A stretch of 64,000 nucleotides of DNA from Candidatus Acidianus copahuensis (lineage in GTDB: Archaea; Thermoproteota; Thermoprotei_A; Sulfolobales; Sulfolobaceae): positions 72,673-136,672 of the forward strand of contig NZ_JFZT01000015.1 in the NCBI RefSeq assembly GCF_000632495.1, written 5' to 3'. The notes below the pieces were generated by a model that worked only from the letters and a program-made list of their open reading frames with translations, made no database searches and was not told where the DNA came from. Below, one piece after another: positions 43,259 to 52,691 of this stretch (positions are counted from its first letter, which is position 1; each line of letters starts with the position of its first letter). The translations under genes were made by a program, and so were the position numbers.

Positions 43259-44398
43259 ATGTGGTTTATTTATGGTCCACCTACTGACACTCCTTTTGGT
43301 AGGGAGGATGATATAAGGAAAGTTACATTATATATGAGGAGAGGACAGCCATTAAGTCTAATAGGCCCTAGGAGGATAGGGAAGACTTCAATATTGCTTG
43401 CTTCTATAAAGCAACTTAACTATCCTTCAGTTATCGTTAACGCTGAGGAGTTTGTTGAAAACGAAAAAGGGTTCGACTTACACTCCTTTGTCTCGTATAC
43501 GCTTGAAAGTGTAATGGCAGAGGCTTATGAGAGGGCTGGGAAGGGACATAGGTTAAAGGAGATAGTAAAGAAGTCTATGAGATCCCTTAGGGAGATGTTA
43601 GGTGCTATAAAGGTTAGCTTTTCCATCCCAGAAATTAACAGCAGGATAGAACTATTTCTTGACAAGGCTGAAAAAGGTAGTAAAATTGGTGAAGAATTCT
43701 CGGAAGTCTTAGATATACCAGAGATATTATGTGAAGAGTTAGGTTTTGAGAGGTTTATAGTTATAATAGATGAGTTTCAGTATCTGAGGCTAGCTAAGCA
43801 ATCGATGCCGGAGTTATTTCACAAAATGAGGTCGAGGTGGCAGTTTCATAAAAGAGTATCATACGTCATATCTGGTTCAGCAGTAGGTATGTTAGAGGAA
43901 ATTATGAGCTCAAAAAATGAACCCTTTTACCAGTTTTTCCTAATAGAGAGGGTTTACCCTTTTACCAGGGATGTTTCCATAGAATTCTTGAGGAAGGGAT
44001 TTGAAGTTGAAAGAGTGAAGTATGATCTTAAAAATATAGATAAGATTGTGGACTACGTTGATGGTTTTCCTGCATGGTTAAACCTAATTGGAATAAAGGT
44101 AGTTATGAGAGGGAGTACGGAAAACATAGAATCATTCCTTATAACGTTACTTGAAGATGATAACGTTAGGATAGCTATTGATAGAGATTTAGGAAAACTA
44201 AAACCTTCAGCTAAGAGCGTGTTAAAGAAGATTGCTCAACTAGGAGGTTCTGCCAAGGTTAAGGACGTGGTTGAGGATAAGAGGTGGAAAGCGAATGAAG
44301 CATTAGAACAACTGAGAAGATATGGATATATTGAAAGAAAGGAAAAGGGAGTTTACTCAATTTTAGACCCTATGGTTGTCCATTACCTTTCACATTAA
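43259..44398 (+). CDS. Archaeal ATPase (PF01637 type) with C-terminal winged helix
   Basis: A 379-residue STAND/AAA-type NTPase. Walker A is GPRRIGKTS near residue 36-44, Walker B is FIVIIDEFQYL near 162-172, and sensor-1 is VISGSAVG. A C-terminal HTH domain (SAKSVLKKIAQLGGSAKVKD, then ALEQLRRYGYIERK) lies at about residues 320-365. These ATPases are abundant in Sulfolobales, with roles in mobile elements, defence or signalling. The gene is intact while a paralog fragment at 49113 is dead. The double operator before the start suggests tight control. Confidence 0.82.
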   Translation: MWFIYGPPTDTPFGREDDIRKVTLYMRRGQPLSLIGPRRIGKTSILLASIKQLNYPSVIVNAEEFVENEKGFDLHSFVSYTLESVMAEAYERAGKGHRLKEIVKKSMRSLREMLGAIKVSFSIPEINSRIELFLDKAEKGSKIGEEFSEVLDIPEILCEELGFERFIVIIDEFQYLRLAKQSMPELFHKMRSRWQFHKRVSYVISGSAVGMLEEIMSSKNEPFYQFFLIERVYPFTRDVSIEFLRKGFEVERVKYDLKNIDKIVDYVDGFPAWLNLIGIKVVMRGSTENIESFLITLLEDDNVRIAIDRDLGKLKPSAKSVLKKIAQLGGSAKVKDVVEDKRWKANEALEQLRRYGYIERKEKGVYSILDPMVVHYLSH

Positions 44399-44625
44399 AG
44401 ATGAACTATTCTTTCTTCTTCGTTAATTATGTGATCCAACTCTACTTTTAACATCTAATTGATGCTTTATCACCTTATCCCTCCTTTTCGTAAAGTGATC
44501 ATAAAGTTTATAGTGTAAGATTTAGACATCAGAATTTTTTATTTCGTCAATACTCTTCACTTCAATAATTCATTAATCACATAGAATTATACAAACTATA
44601 AACTTCTAAATATAGTATATAAGTC

Positions 44626-45406
44626 ATGATTTTTAAGTATATTTACCACTTATCTACGATAGTTTATGCGTTTAATGGTACAAAAAGAGATGTAAATGTT
44701 CCAGGAATGATACCATGGGAAATAATAGTAGCACTTCATACTAGCGTTTTTAATTACTTTATACATAGGTAAAAAGACTGGAGGACTTAAAGCGTTTTCT
44801 ACCCTTGATCTAGTATATATAGGTATTGGGGCAGCATTCAGTGTAGTCGGGGAATATTATGTGGGGAGTTTTATCGGAAAATTTCTTCCAAGTAGTCCCT
44901 TTATAGGTATTGGCTTCTGGGGAAGACTAGTAATAGTCTTTATTATTGCTGCGATAATTAGGAAAGTTGGTGTAGGTATGTTAACATTATTTATTTTCGA
45001 CGTATTAGCAGACACATTTCATTACGGTTTTGGAGGACAGCCACTATACTTCATATATGAATCTTTAACTTATGGGCTTTTCATTGATATAATGATAGCA
45101 ATAACTGGTGGTAAATTATTTGGCATAGGAAGGAAAGTACAAAATAATACTACTAATAGTACATCAGGCCAACTTAAAACTATGAATTATGTCTTTGCTA
45201 TAGTAGAGGGAGGAATAATAGGTGCTCTATGGGCTATACCAGACCCTATACTTTATGGCGCGTTCCTTCGTCCATTCATTTATGGGGCTTATGTTGACTG
45301 GGGTAGGGTAACTTTTGATTTAATAGCATTCCTACCGGGTGACATAATAGTTGGTGCTATTGCAGCACTACTAAGTCTTAGGATAGTTAAAGCAGTCTTA
45401 GGATAG
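44626..45406 (+). pseudogene. ECF-type transporter S component-like membrane protein, frameshifted
   Basis: The frame opens at the ATG at 44626 (MIFKYIYHLSTIVYAF, then GMIPWEIIVALHT). It loses one base near 44742 and continues in the next frame (ILAFLITLYIGKKTGGLKAF) into the long open stretch (FGGQPLYFIYESLTYGLFID, RPFIYGAYVDWGRVTFDLIA). Together this gives about 259 residues with six to seven segments. The pattern resembles substrate-binding S components of energy-coupling-factor transporters of the YkoE type. Read alone, the 3' part would start at a GTG at 44861 and lack two helices. The last 45 bases contain a 17-base direct repeat (CTTAGGATAGTTAAAGC). Confidence 0.5.
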
Positions 45407-45572
45407 TTAAAGCTATAGGACAGTAGGAGATGAGATTAACTAAGGATCGAGAAAACGGCTTCTATTTTTTAGAATAACAAGAGATTTGAAATCGTTTTAG
45501 GATTTTTTACGATGAATTTAACACTTTAGAACTCTGGTCTTGTAATAACGTCTAGCTACAAGTTTAAAAACT

Positions 45573-45957
45573 CTACCTTAAACTTTCCTTTATTTTTTGT
45601 CTTACAGTAGTTAATATCCTTGGCTTAAGGGCTACTAAAAACCCTAGCACTCCACCTAAACCGTGCTCAAAGATTATATGAATTAGAAGACCTCCAGTGA
45701 ATGGAAGACCCGGAAGAACTGCAGGAGCCAGTATACCAGACGCTGAAGCTTATGGTAAAACCTTGAATGAATATGAATAGTATAGCGAAGAAGGCTGAAA
45801 CACCACTTACCGTGCGTAGGAGGTAAGACGCTAAACCCTTGTTTATAAGTAATTGAGGTTTTAGGGCAAACGTAATGAATATGAAACCTAATGCTCCAAA
45901 GGAGGTTATAGGGAATAATGGAGAAAGCCCTAGGAACTTGCTATGGACGTGTAACAT
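45573..45957 (-). pseudogene. Small membrane protein gene with a frameshift
   Basis: On the minus strand, from the ATG at 45957, there are three hydrophobic segments (PLFPITSFGALGFIFITFAL, then SGVSAFFAILFIFIQGF). After a one-base shift near 45758 the protein continues ASGILAPAVLPGLPFTGGLL and IIFEHGLGGVLGFLVALKPR, to a stop at 45573. The restored product of about 128 residues has four segments and a basic tail. It is probably a companion of the neighbouring ECF-like gene. Family unknown. Confidence 0.5.
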
Positions 45958-46297
45958 GATGTTAAAGTGGAATAGATAAGATAGATAAAAGTGTACAATA
46001 ACAATAACCCTCTACGATGAATAAAGCCCTCAACACCTTAATATTACTCATAGTAAATATTTACTATAATAAATATTTAAATCTTTCATTTCATGTATTG
46101 TCACTCTACATTATAGTGTCACCTTATCATGATTAACTAACTAGTCGAGACGTAATTAGCGCGACCTATTAAGATTCTATTAACAACTAATAAAGCTAGG
46201 ACTTAAGGGAATGAACATCCTCCTTTCAAGAACATTGATCTTTCTTCTAGGCTAACATACTATTTAGATATATTCAAGCCGAGAATTGAAAATACAG

Positions 46298-47110
46298 TTA
46301 AACTCTAAAGAAGACTAAGTATGAAGTTACTACTGTTAAAGTAACGAATAGTAAGTCTCTTTTCATACCACCCCTTCCTAGACTCCTTATCTCCTTTGAT
46401 GACTTTAACTTCTCTCCAGGCTTAAAGAACCTTACTGAGGGCTCTATTAACGCTAACAGCATCAGAAAGACATTAAGGTAGAGGCTCAAAGTTATGAGTA
46501 GAAAAAGCGATATAGACCACGACACCATCAATACTTTTCTATCCAATTTCCTATAAGGTATCTTATATTCTACATAGAGAGCTTGTGTAAAAGTGTAAAG
46601 AGTCCAAAAGGAAGGTATGATAAGGTAAAAGGGGTTATTTAGAAATAAAGTTAGTATAAAGGAAAGTGCGGAAATAAAGGCTGTCCCTACTACGTTACCC
46701 CACATACTTTTCCTCTCGTGAAAGAAGTAAAGAGATAGTAAAAGTAAGGTTATGGGGATTAGCACAGTAAAGCTCCTTACCTCATAGATAATCAAAATGT
46801 ATGGAATTGCTGATAAAACTCCTAAGAGTATATCTAGGTATGATAACTTAAAAACCTCAACTTTAGGGTTCAATTTATCCAACACTACAATACTGTAAAG
46901 CAGTATGGGCACTAGAATTAATGCTCTAATCAAGTCAGACTTTGGGAACAGCGAGATGACATAAGTATAAGTCAACAACCCAAATAGGCCATGGTTCCTA
47001 AGTTTTATCATCGCATTAAGCATATTTTGTACAGTTAAAAGAGATATACCTAAAGGATTAGGTGAAATAGACCCGGAAAACCGTAGGATACATCCGGAGT
47101 CTAATTCCAT
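46298..47110 (-). CDS. Polytopic membrane protein, possibly truncated at the C-terminus
   Basis: The frame codes 270 residues with about seven segments. An internal ATG at 47011 is a better start: a TTTTAAC-like box lies about 26 bases before it and the first helix follows directly. At the 3' end the stop at 46298 is caused by a one-base loss. Adding a T restores 15 residues and a stop at 46260-46262, matching the fragment at 28330-28551 residue for residue. Read on, the 46.1-46.26 kb DNA also matches the small ORF downstream of that fragment, but is broken here. No functional motif. Confidence 0.55.
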   Translation of the reverse strand: MELDSGCILRFSGSISPNPLGISLLTVQNMLNAMIKLRNHGLFGLLTYTYVISLFPKSDLIRALILVPILLYSIVVLDKLNPKVEVFKLSYLDILLGVLSAIPYILIIYEVRSFTVLIPITLLLLSLYFFHERKSMWGNVVGTAFISALSFILTLFLNNPFYLIIPSFWTLYTFTQALYVEYKIPYRKLDRKVLMVSWSISLFLLITLSLYLNVFLMLLALIEPSVRFFKPGEKLKSSKEIRSLGRGGMKRDLLFVTLTVVTSYLVFFRV

Positions 47111-47353
47111 CAGGACAAGCCCTTCTCTTTGGTATTTCCCTAAGATATCATCATTTTCAATTTTTCAGTCTTAACACGGGGCTTCACCTTATTTATCACT
47201 CTGCATCACATTACTAGTTACATTTCATTAGAACGTCTAATCATCCGCGAAACGGGAGCTTCCTAATATGCCTCTCCCCCACCAATTCGAGCTTAATTAC
47301 TCTAGATACCAAGATCTAGGTTAGACTACTGAGAAGGCTAGCGATAAAACAAA

Positions 47354-47701
47354 CTACTCTTTCTCTAAAAGTTTTTCCAAGTATTCTTTTAACGCTACAG
47401 CATTGTTATAAGGGGACTTAGACGCGTAAAGTAAGGTGACGTTAACCTCCTTTTTTAATAACTCCAAGAGAGATCTCACTTTAGGGTTCTTATTCAATTC
47501 CTCAAAGTACCTCTTCTTGAACTCCTCCCACTTTGTGGGATCATGGTTGAACCACTCCCTAAGTTCATCACTAGGTGCTATGTCCTTTAACCATAAATCA
47601 ACAGCGCTCTTCTTTACGTTTCTAGGCCATAATCTGTCAACTAGAACTCTTACCCCATCATCTTTTTCCATAGGGTCATAAACTCTCTTAATCTTTATCA
47701 T
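47354..47701 (-). CDS. DUF488 family protein
   Basis: About 115 residues. DUF488 blocks are present: IKRVYDPMEKDDGVRVLVDR, LWPRNVKK, WLKDIAPSDELREWF, HDPTKWEEFKKRY and VTLLYASKSPYNNA. The family is widespread and poorly understood, sometimes linked to stress or DNA repair. The ATG at 47701 is favoured over 47728, because the promoter box AGTTTTTATTA sits about 26-35 bases upstream of it. It is divergent from the HTH_10 regulator at 47793. Confidence 0.88.
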   Translation of the reverse strand: MIKIKRVYDPMEKDDGVRVLVDRLWPRNVKKSAVDLWLKDIAPSDELREWFNHDPTKWEEFKKRYFEELNKNPKVRSLLELLKKEVNVTLLYASKSPYNNAVALKEYLEKLLEKE

Positions 47702-47792
47702 GTTATTAAGTGTGTAGTCATAACACATAATAAAAACTATACCTAAACTTTTAGTATATCGACTTTAAAAACAAATACTTAATGGGAATTTT

Positions 47793-48410
47793 ATGAAAAG
47801 GGGTCCTATCGAGGCTACAGTTGTTATAGAGAACCACCCATGTCAAGTAATAGGGCTGATTTCAGAACTTGACCTAAAGGCTAGTGTGGAAAACGTTAAG
47901 TTAGGCGATAATACCACCGACCACATCATGACTTTTGAAAGGAAAATAGACGATGAAATAGTTAGTGAAATAAAAAAGAGGTCTATTAAGTCCTTACGGT
48001 TAAGCGATTTTAAGGTATGGGTGAGAACTAACGGGTGTGGTGTATGTAGACTACTTTACTCCTCAGAAATAGTTGTGGAGAAGGTCAAGGTTATTGGTCC
48101 CAAGACAGTACTTTACACTCTCCTAGTCTTAAACAATACTGCCTTAAAGGATTTCATAAGAAAAGTAAGTGAGGGTGGTAGTAAGGTTACAGTGCTCAAT
48201 ACAACAGTGGTCTCTGACAATGAGTTGACTGAGAGACAGAAAGAGATACTAAAGTTAGCCTATAAGTTAGGTTATTTTGATGAAGATAGGAAAATCAGCC
48301 TTTCTGAACTCGCGGGAAAACTGGGAATTAGCGCTCCTACACTAGAAGAGATATTGAGGAAGGCCCTTAGAAAGGCAGTAAAATATTACTTGGATAAAAA
48401 GGTTGAATGA
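47793..48410 (+). CDS. HTH_10 (Bat-type) regulator with Cys-rich sensor domain
   Basis: A 205-residue protein. The N-terminal domain has NHPCQVIG and, near residue 75-85, TNGCGVCRLLY, a GCxxC site that could bind a metal or sense redox state. The C-terminal HTH_10 reads NELTERQKEILKLAYKLGYF, then RKISLSELAGKLGISAPTLE. This is the most cysteine-rich of the four HTH_10 proteins in the window. The divergent DUF488 gene 91 bases away is a likely target. Confidence 0.85.
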   Translation: MKRGPIEATVVIENHPCQVIGLISELDLKASVENVKLGDNTTDHIMTFERKIDDEIVSEIKKRSIKSLRLSDFKVWVRTNGCGVCRLLYSSEIVVEKVKVIGPKTVLYTLLVLNNTALKDFIRKVSEGGSKVTVLNTTVVSDNELTERQKEILKLAYKLGYFDEDRKISLSELAGKLGISAPTLEEILRKALRKAVKYYLDKKVE

Positions 48411-48589
48411 CATCTCTTTCAAATTAGAGTATTTCACTGGATCTCACGGAAGCAGGAAGTTACTTGTTAATCACTTTATTGATAAGCAAAAAAGATTATA
48501 AACGGGATAACATGAATGCATTTTGTTTACTGAGTTTAACCTAATATCTTAGGCATAGTATTTTTAATTAAGCGTTCTAACCATAACTT

Positions 48590-48841
48590 ATGGTAAAAAG
48601 AGTTCTCTTAAAATGTAAAGTGTGTGGAGAGGTGTTCGGAACTAATTCATTATATTACCAACACGTGGCTATTCAGCACTCGGATTTAAAACCTGTTGTA
48701 ACATCAGAAGGCATGTATCAATGTCCTGTGTGTCACGAGACGAGAAAATCGTTAGCACGACTATATCAACACATTGGTTTGCATCACGTGAAGGCTAACT
48801 CATTAAGAGTTGAAGAAGGAGTTGGACTTTGCGGACCATAA
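48590..48841 (+). CDS. Two-finger C2H2 zinc protein
   Basis: An 83-residue protein with two well-formed fingers: CKVCGEVFGTNSLYYQHVAI followed by QH, and CPVCHETRKSLARLYQHIGL followed by HH. Each is CxxC...HxxxxH. The rest is short and basic at the N-terminus. Such small C2H2 proteins occur in Sulfolobales genomes, viruses and plasmids and are likely DNA-binding regulators. It stands in the decay zone just before a dispersed repeat. Confidence 0.75.
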   Translation: MVKRVLLKCKVCGEVFGTNSLYYQHVAIQHSDLKPVVTSEGMYQCPVCHETRKSLARLYQHIGLHHVKANSLRVEEGVGLCGP

Positions 48842-48850
48842 GTCCGTAAA

Positions 48851-49080
48851 ACCCTTGGATTTCACCACGTTATCATCACTCTCCCCCATTAATCAGATAA
48901 CCCTAAGAGATAAGACCCAAAGATTACGGGAAACCCACACATCTTCCATTCTTTTTATCCCTTCTTTGTGTCTATACACCCTCATGCGGGACAACTTAAT
49001 ACTGTTTTTAGAGCATATAAGTACTCTGGAGAAAAATATAAAATGCATAAAAATACAATAATTTAAGCTAAACTGATGAC
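48851..49080 (+). repeat. Dispersed repeat, copy A (about 230 bases)
   Basis: It shares ordered blocks with 58951-59212: CCTTGGATTTCACCACGTT, GGGAAACCCACACATC, a TTAGAGCATATAAGTA box, ATATAAAATGCATAAAAAT and TAAGCTAAACTGATGA. There is no coding content. The preserved TATA-like box and palindromic ATGCAT suggest an element end or a promoter-bearing relic. Confidence 0.5.
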
Positions 49081-49112
49081 TATAACAGTCCCCTAAGAGA
49101 GCCTTATATGTA

Positions 49113-49436
49113 GTGTCTGGTTCAGTTATAGGTATGTTAGAAGAAATTATGATCTCAAGAAATGAATCCTTCTATTAGTTTTTCTTAATAGAGAATAAAC
49201 TATTTTCCAAAAGACGTTTCTGTAGAGTTCTTAAGGAGAGAGTTTGAGGCTGAGGGAGTGAAATATGATATTGAAGAGATAAGAATGTCGGCTATGTTAA
49301 TGGTTTCCTAGCATGGTTAGTGGGTATAAAGTTAGTTATGAGAAGGAGTACTGAAAGCATAGAACTTTTCCTTAAAACTTGGTGACAAAAACTTAAAGGT
49401 AGCCATTGAAGGGGGTTAGGGAAATTAAAAACTCTT
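49113..49436 (+). pseudogene. Remnant of a second PF01637-type ATPase
   Basis: The sequence follows the ATPase at 43259 from its sensor-1 region onward: VSGSVIGMLEEIMISRNESF (there SGSAVGMLEEIMSS), then VEFLRREFEAEG-like, VGYVNGFLAWL and IKLVMRRSTESIELFLK. Several frameshifts and stops interrupt it, and both ends are missing. It is clearly dead, and it shows that two related ATPases once stood here. Confidence 0.7.
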
Positions 49437-49731
49437 AGCCAGAAACGCGCATTATGTTTAGACATTTGTCCAAACTAGAGTCTTTACACTTATGTTAATT
49501 TTTAGCAACGTTGTACTTATTTTTTCCACTCATAAAGATAACTCATCTTCAGTAATGTTAGATAGAACGCTTATTCATATTTTACCATTATCGTATAATT
49601 AAATCATAGTATGAAGTTCTTTTTAATCTAAATCTAATTGGAACCTTTTTCTAAAAAAGATAGTTAATTAATGATTTAATTTACCATAATACATACCGGA
49701 AGCCTTTTTAAATAATTTGTACATTATAAAC

Positions 49732-50418
49732 ATGAAACTTATGCCTGAGTATCTTTACGCTAATTTGGCTTTACGGCACAGTGGATGTTGGACTGAGTTT
49801 ACCGTTTATGACTACTACGACACATTAGTTAGCGTTGAATATTCTACATTTAATATCCTTAAAGCTAACAGAATTTCAATTGTGCGTAGAAGTAAATATG
49901 AGAGTAAGAGTAAGTTAAAACAAGTCTTAGACCACGACAGTAGTATTATGGATTACGATTTCTCTAACCTAATATCTACCAATAAATATACTGTATATTC
50001 AATTTTTATGTTACAAGACGTTAACAGTACTGTTATCGGAAAATTAAAATCTAGAGGGATTATTGTACTTAATGCAACTGTTAGGAATGGAATAGAATAT
50101 TATGATATCATAAGTAATGATAACATCAAGATTGTGGTAGATGATTTACTTAAGATTGACGATAGAATTAAGATTGTTAATCTTTATTTCTCTAATTTAG
50201 ACGAGAAAAATTTGTTTAAGGCAATATCTAGAAATATAGGTAACGTTATGTTTACTGAAAAGGAACAAATGCTTATAAAGAAAGCAGAGGAGCTAGGTTA
50301 TTTCGACTCACCAAGGAAGAAAAATTTGGATGAGTTCGCTAGAGAATTAGGAGTAAGTAAGATGAATATATCTTTAAGATTAAGAAATGTACTTAAAAAA
50401 ATACATAATTTAATATAA
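49732..50418 (+). CDS. HTH_10 (Bat-type) transcriptional regulator
   Basis: About 228 residues. The N-terminal domain starts YANLALRHSGCWTEFTVYDY, with the His-x-x-Cys-Trp pattern of this group. The C-terminal HTH_10 reads MFTEKEQMLIKKAEELGYFD, then KNLDEFARELGVSKMNIS. The TATA box TTTTTAAATA at 49705-49714 makes the ATG at 49732 the leaderless start rather than the TTG at 49717. It converges on the MFS gene with 13 bases between stops. It may control the 50-55 kb catabolic block. Confidence 0.83.
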   Translation: MKLMPEYLYANLALRHSGCWTEFTVYDYYDTLVSVEYSTFNILKANRISIVRRSKYESKSKLKQVLDHDSSIMDYDFSNLISTNKYTVYSIFMLQDVNSTVIGKLKSRGIIVLNATVRNGIEYYDIISNDNIKIVVDDLLKIDDRIKIVNLYFSNLDEKNLFKAISRNIGNVMFTEKEQMLIKKAEELGYFDSPRKKNLDEFARELGVSKMNISLRLRNVLKKIHNLI

Positions 50419-50431
50419 AAAGATCTATAAT

Positions 50432-51769
50432 TTAAAATACTATTTCTTCTAGTTCCGCATCAGGTTTAGTATATTTGGCGAATATGGTTAAGATAGCACC
50501 TAAATAGACAGGAATCGCAGCCAATAATATATATGTCAATGAGAATCCTAGAATTAGAATAGCTGGACCAAAAATTAAACTCCCTATAATCCAGGCAAAA
50601 TCGTTTAACCCAACTTGCCACGAGTTGGCTGTTCCCCTAGCTCTTGTAGGGTAAGATTCAGCAATATAAACCCACCATGTTCCATTCCACGACAGTACAA
50701 GAGGGTAATATATAATAGTTGCTATTATAGTTTCCAGAATTCCTTGAGAAAAGGCGAAAAACAATACAGCTGAACCGCCTAAAATTCCTATAATTATACT
50801 TCCCCATTTTCTTGATATTCTTTGACCTATATGACCCATAATTCCGTAGCCAAAGAACGCTAATGCAGTAGCTATTAAAAGAGTCGGAAATACTATGGAT
50901 ACAGGAACATGCTTATATTCTATCAATACGTCAGAAGTAAAAAAGAACAATGCGGGAGTAGCTAATTCATGAAATATCTCAGCAAACGTAGTTATTACAG
51001 TATGTTTTTTTACCTTGGGATCTGTAAACATTTGGTTATAGGGAAACTTAGAGACTTGGTTTAGATCCACTTTATATTTCTTAGTAATTTCCTCAGATTC
51101 CTGTATTTTTCCTTCTTTCAATAATTTTCTTGCTAGTAAAGTATATTTTGCTCTCTCAGGTTTTTTAACCCAAAATCTCATAATTAATACAATTATTATT
51201 GGTATAATACCGACTAAAAACGCGTAGCGCCAAGCAACCAACGGATCTTTAATAACGCTAAATACTAGGGCAGAAACTCCTATTGCGACAAAATAACCTA
51301 ATGGGAATCCTCCTTGAACCCACCCGTATAAACTTCCTCTATATTTGGCCGGGAACTCCTCATTAGCTATTGTTATTCCGGTGGGAAATTCCACATAAGA
51401 AAAACCGTCTGATAAAACTCTTACTATTAAAAGCTGAATAAAATTAGTTACTAGGATAGTAAATCCAGTAAACAGTGCTGTAAAGAGTAAACTTATTTGC
51501 CATATAGTTTTTCTACCAAACGTATCTAATATTGGCCCTACTAACCAAACTACTGCCGCAGCACCAGCGTAAATTGCTGAAGTTAAAATTGAAGCCTGAA
51601 CTATTGTAATATGTAAATCTTGCATTATAAATGGTAAATTAAACGAGTATAGATTCAAATCAAAAGATGCCATTGTCCAACCTGCTAATGCTACAGCAAA
51701 TATAAACCACTGATAACGAGTAATTTTTGTTTTTTCTTTTCTATTTTTATTTGATTTATCTTCACTCAT
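50432..51769 (-). CDS. MFS transporter
   Basis: A 445-residue protein with 12 segments. The first loop signature reads GPILDTFGRKTIW. The second half has GHIGQRISRKWGS. ESYPTRARGTANS in the later half is typical of sugar/aromatic acid porters. The long central loop holds ARKLLKEGKIQESEEITKKY. TATA-like CCTTTTAAGATATG near 51790-51803 gives a leaderless start. It is divergent from the MBL/CoA ligase operon and likely imports its substrate. Confidence 0.83.
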   Translation of the reverse strand: MSEDKSNKNRKEKTKITRYQWFIFAVALAGWTMASFDLNLYSFNLPFIMQDLHITIVQASILTSAIYAGAAAVVWLVGPILDTFGRKTIWQISLLFTALFTGFTILVTNFIQLLIVRVLSDGFSYVEFPTGITIANEEFPAKYRGSLYGWVQGGFPLGYFVAIGVSALVFSVIKDPLVAWRYAFLVGIIPIIIVLIMRFWVKKPERAKYTLLARKLLKEGKIQESEEITKKYKVDLNQVSKFPYNQMFTDPKVKKHTVITTFAEIFHELATPALFFFTSDVLIEYKHVPVSIVFPTLLIATALAFFGYGIMGHIGQRISRKWGSIIIGILGGSAVLFFAFSQGILETIIATIIYYPLVLSWNGTWWVYIAESYPTRARGTANSWQVGLNDFAWIIGSLIFGPAILILGFSLTYILLAAIPVYLGAILTIFAKYTKPDAELEEIVF

Positions 51770-51854
51770 TCCATTTTACATTAAAGACATATCTTAAAAG
51801 GATCCTAACTTTATTTTTAGATTTTAGGATTGAAAATTAAGGACAGAACGATTA

Positions 51855-51920
51855 ACATGTTCCATTTACATGTAAAACATGTATTTTAAAAGTTCAACAT
51901 TTAAAGTTATTTAAACATGT
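51855..51920. promoter_or_regulatory. Four ACATGT palindromes between the MFS and MBL genes
   Basis: ACATGT occurs at 51855, 51868, 51877 and 51915. Three are embedded in larger symmetric units (AACATGTT, TTTACATGTAAA, AACATGTT). The last overlaps the TATA box (TATTTAAACAT) of the leaderless MBL gene at 51936. Spacing of 9, 13 and 38 bases suits cooperative binding of a dimeric repressor to a divergent promoter. Confidence 0.55.
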
Positions 51921-51935
51921 TAAAAGTGGTTTAAA

Positions 51936-52691
51936 ATGGAGGATGGATTTTCTCTTCTAGACTACGGATATAACTTTCATCCTAAAAATATTTTAGTAGC
52001 TGGTAATGAGAACGAAATGATTAAAGTTCCTATAGTAGGTATTATTATAAAATATAGAGATCTGAAAATTTTATTTGATACTGGACCAGATGCAAGGAAA
52101 AAATATCCTATTATGAAAGATCTAAATACTACGCAAAAGGAGGAAAATCTATTACCTAATCAGCTTAAATTGCTTAACCTAAACATTAAGGACATAGACC
52201 TTGCAATAATATCTCATTTGCATTATGATCACGCTGGATTTTTAGGAGCATTAAAAGGTGTTCCGATCATCATCCAAAAAGATGAATTAAGGTACGCGTA
52301 TTATCCTGACTGGTTCTATAAAGATGTTTATCATAGGGAGGATTTTGATTTCCCAGATTTAGACTACAACATGATAAGTGGGGACTACAAAATTACTGAC
52401 GAAATTAGAATAATCTCATTACCTGGCCATACTCCAGGAACACAAGGATTAGAGATAGATACCAACGAAAAAAGTGTAATTTTTGTTAGCGATGCGATAT
52501 ATACATTAGAAAACATATTTCCGACAAAGAAAAAACAAGGCTTCGACTGGAGTACAGCTCTTTGGGGTGAATCTGCAGATAAAGTAAAACTATTATCGAT
52601 AATTAAGAAGGCTGAAGTATTTCCAGGTCATGACGTTCAGTTTTATTCCAAAAAAGAATATGCACCTTATGTATATAGAATTAATTGGTGA
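51936..52691 (+). CDS. Metallo-beta-lactamase-fold hydrolase (lactonase-like)
   Basis: A 251-residue enzyme with a complete dizinc set: IISHLHYDHAGF (HxHxDH), LPGHTPGTQ (His), FVSDAIYTLENIF (bridging Asp) and VFPGHD (last His). The layout, with an ILFDTGPDARK strand early on, is that of N-acyl-homoserine lactonase-like proteins, so a lactone or ester is the probable substrate. It overlaps the next gene, an acyl-CoA ligase, by seven bases. A coherent idea is lactone opening followed by CoA activation of the acid. Compare the inactive relative at 11485. Confidence 0.82.
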   Translation: MEDGFSLLDYGYNFHPKNILVAGNENEMIKVPIVGIIIKYRDLKILFDTGPDARKKYPIMKDLNTTQKEENLLPNQLKLLNLNIKDIDLAIISHLHYDHAGFLGALKGVPIIIQKDELRYAYYPDWFYKDVYHREDFDFPDLDYNMISGDYKITDEIRIISLPGHTPGTQGLEIDTNEKSVIFVSDAIYTLENIFPTKKKQGFDWSTALWGESADKVKLLSIIKKAEVFPGHDVQFYSKKEYAPYVYRINW

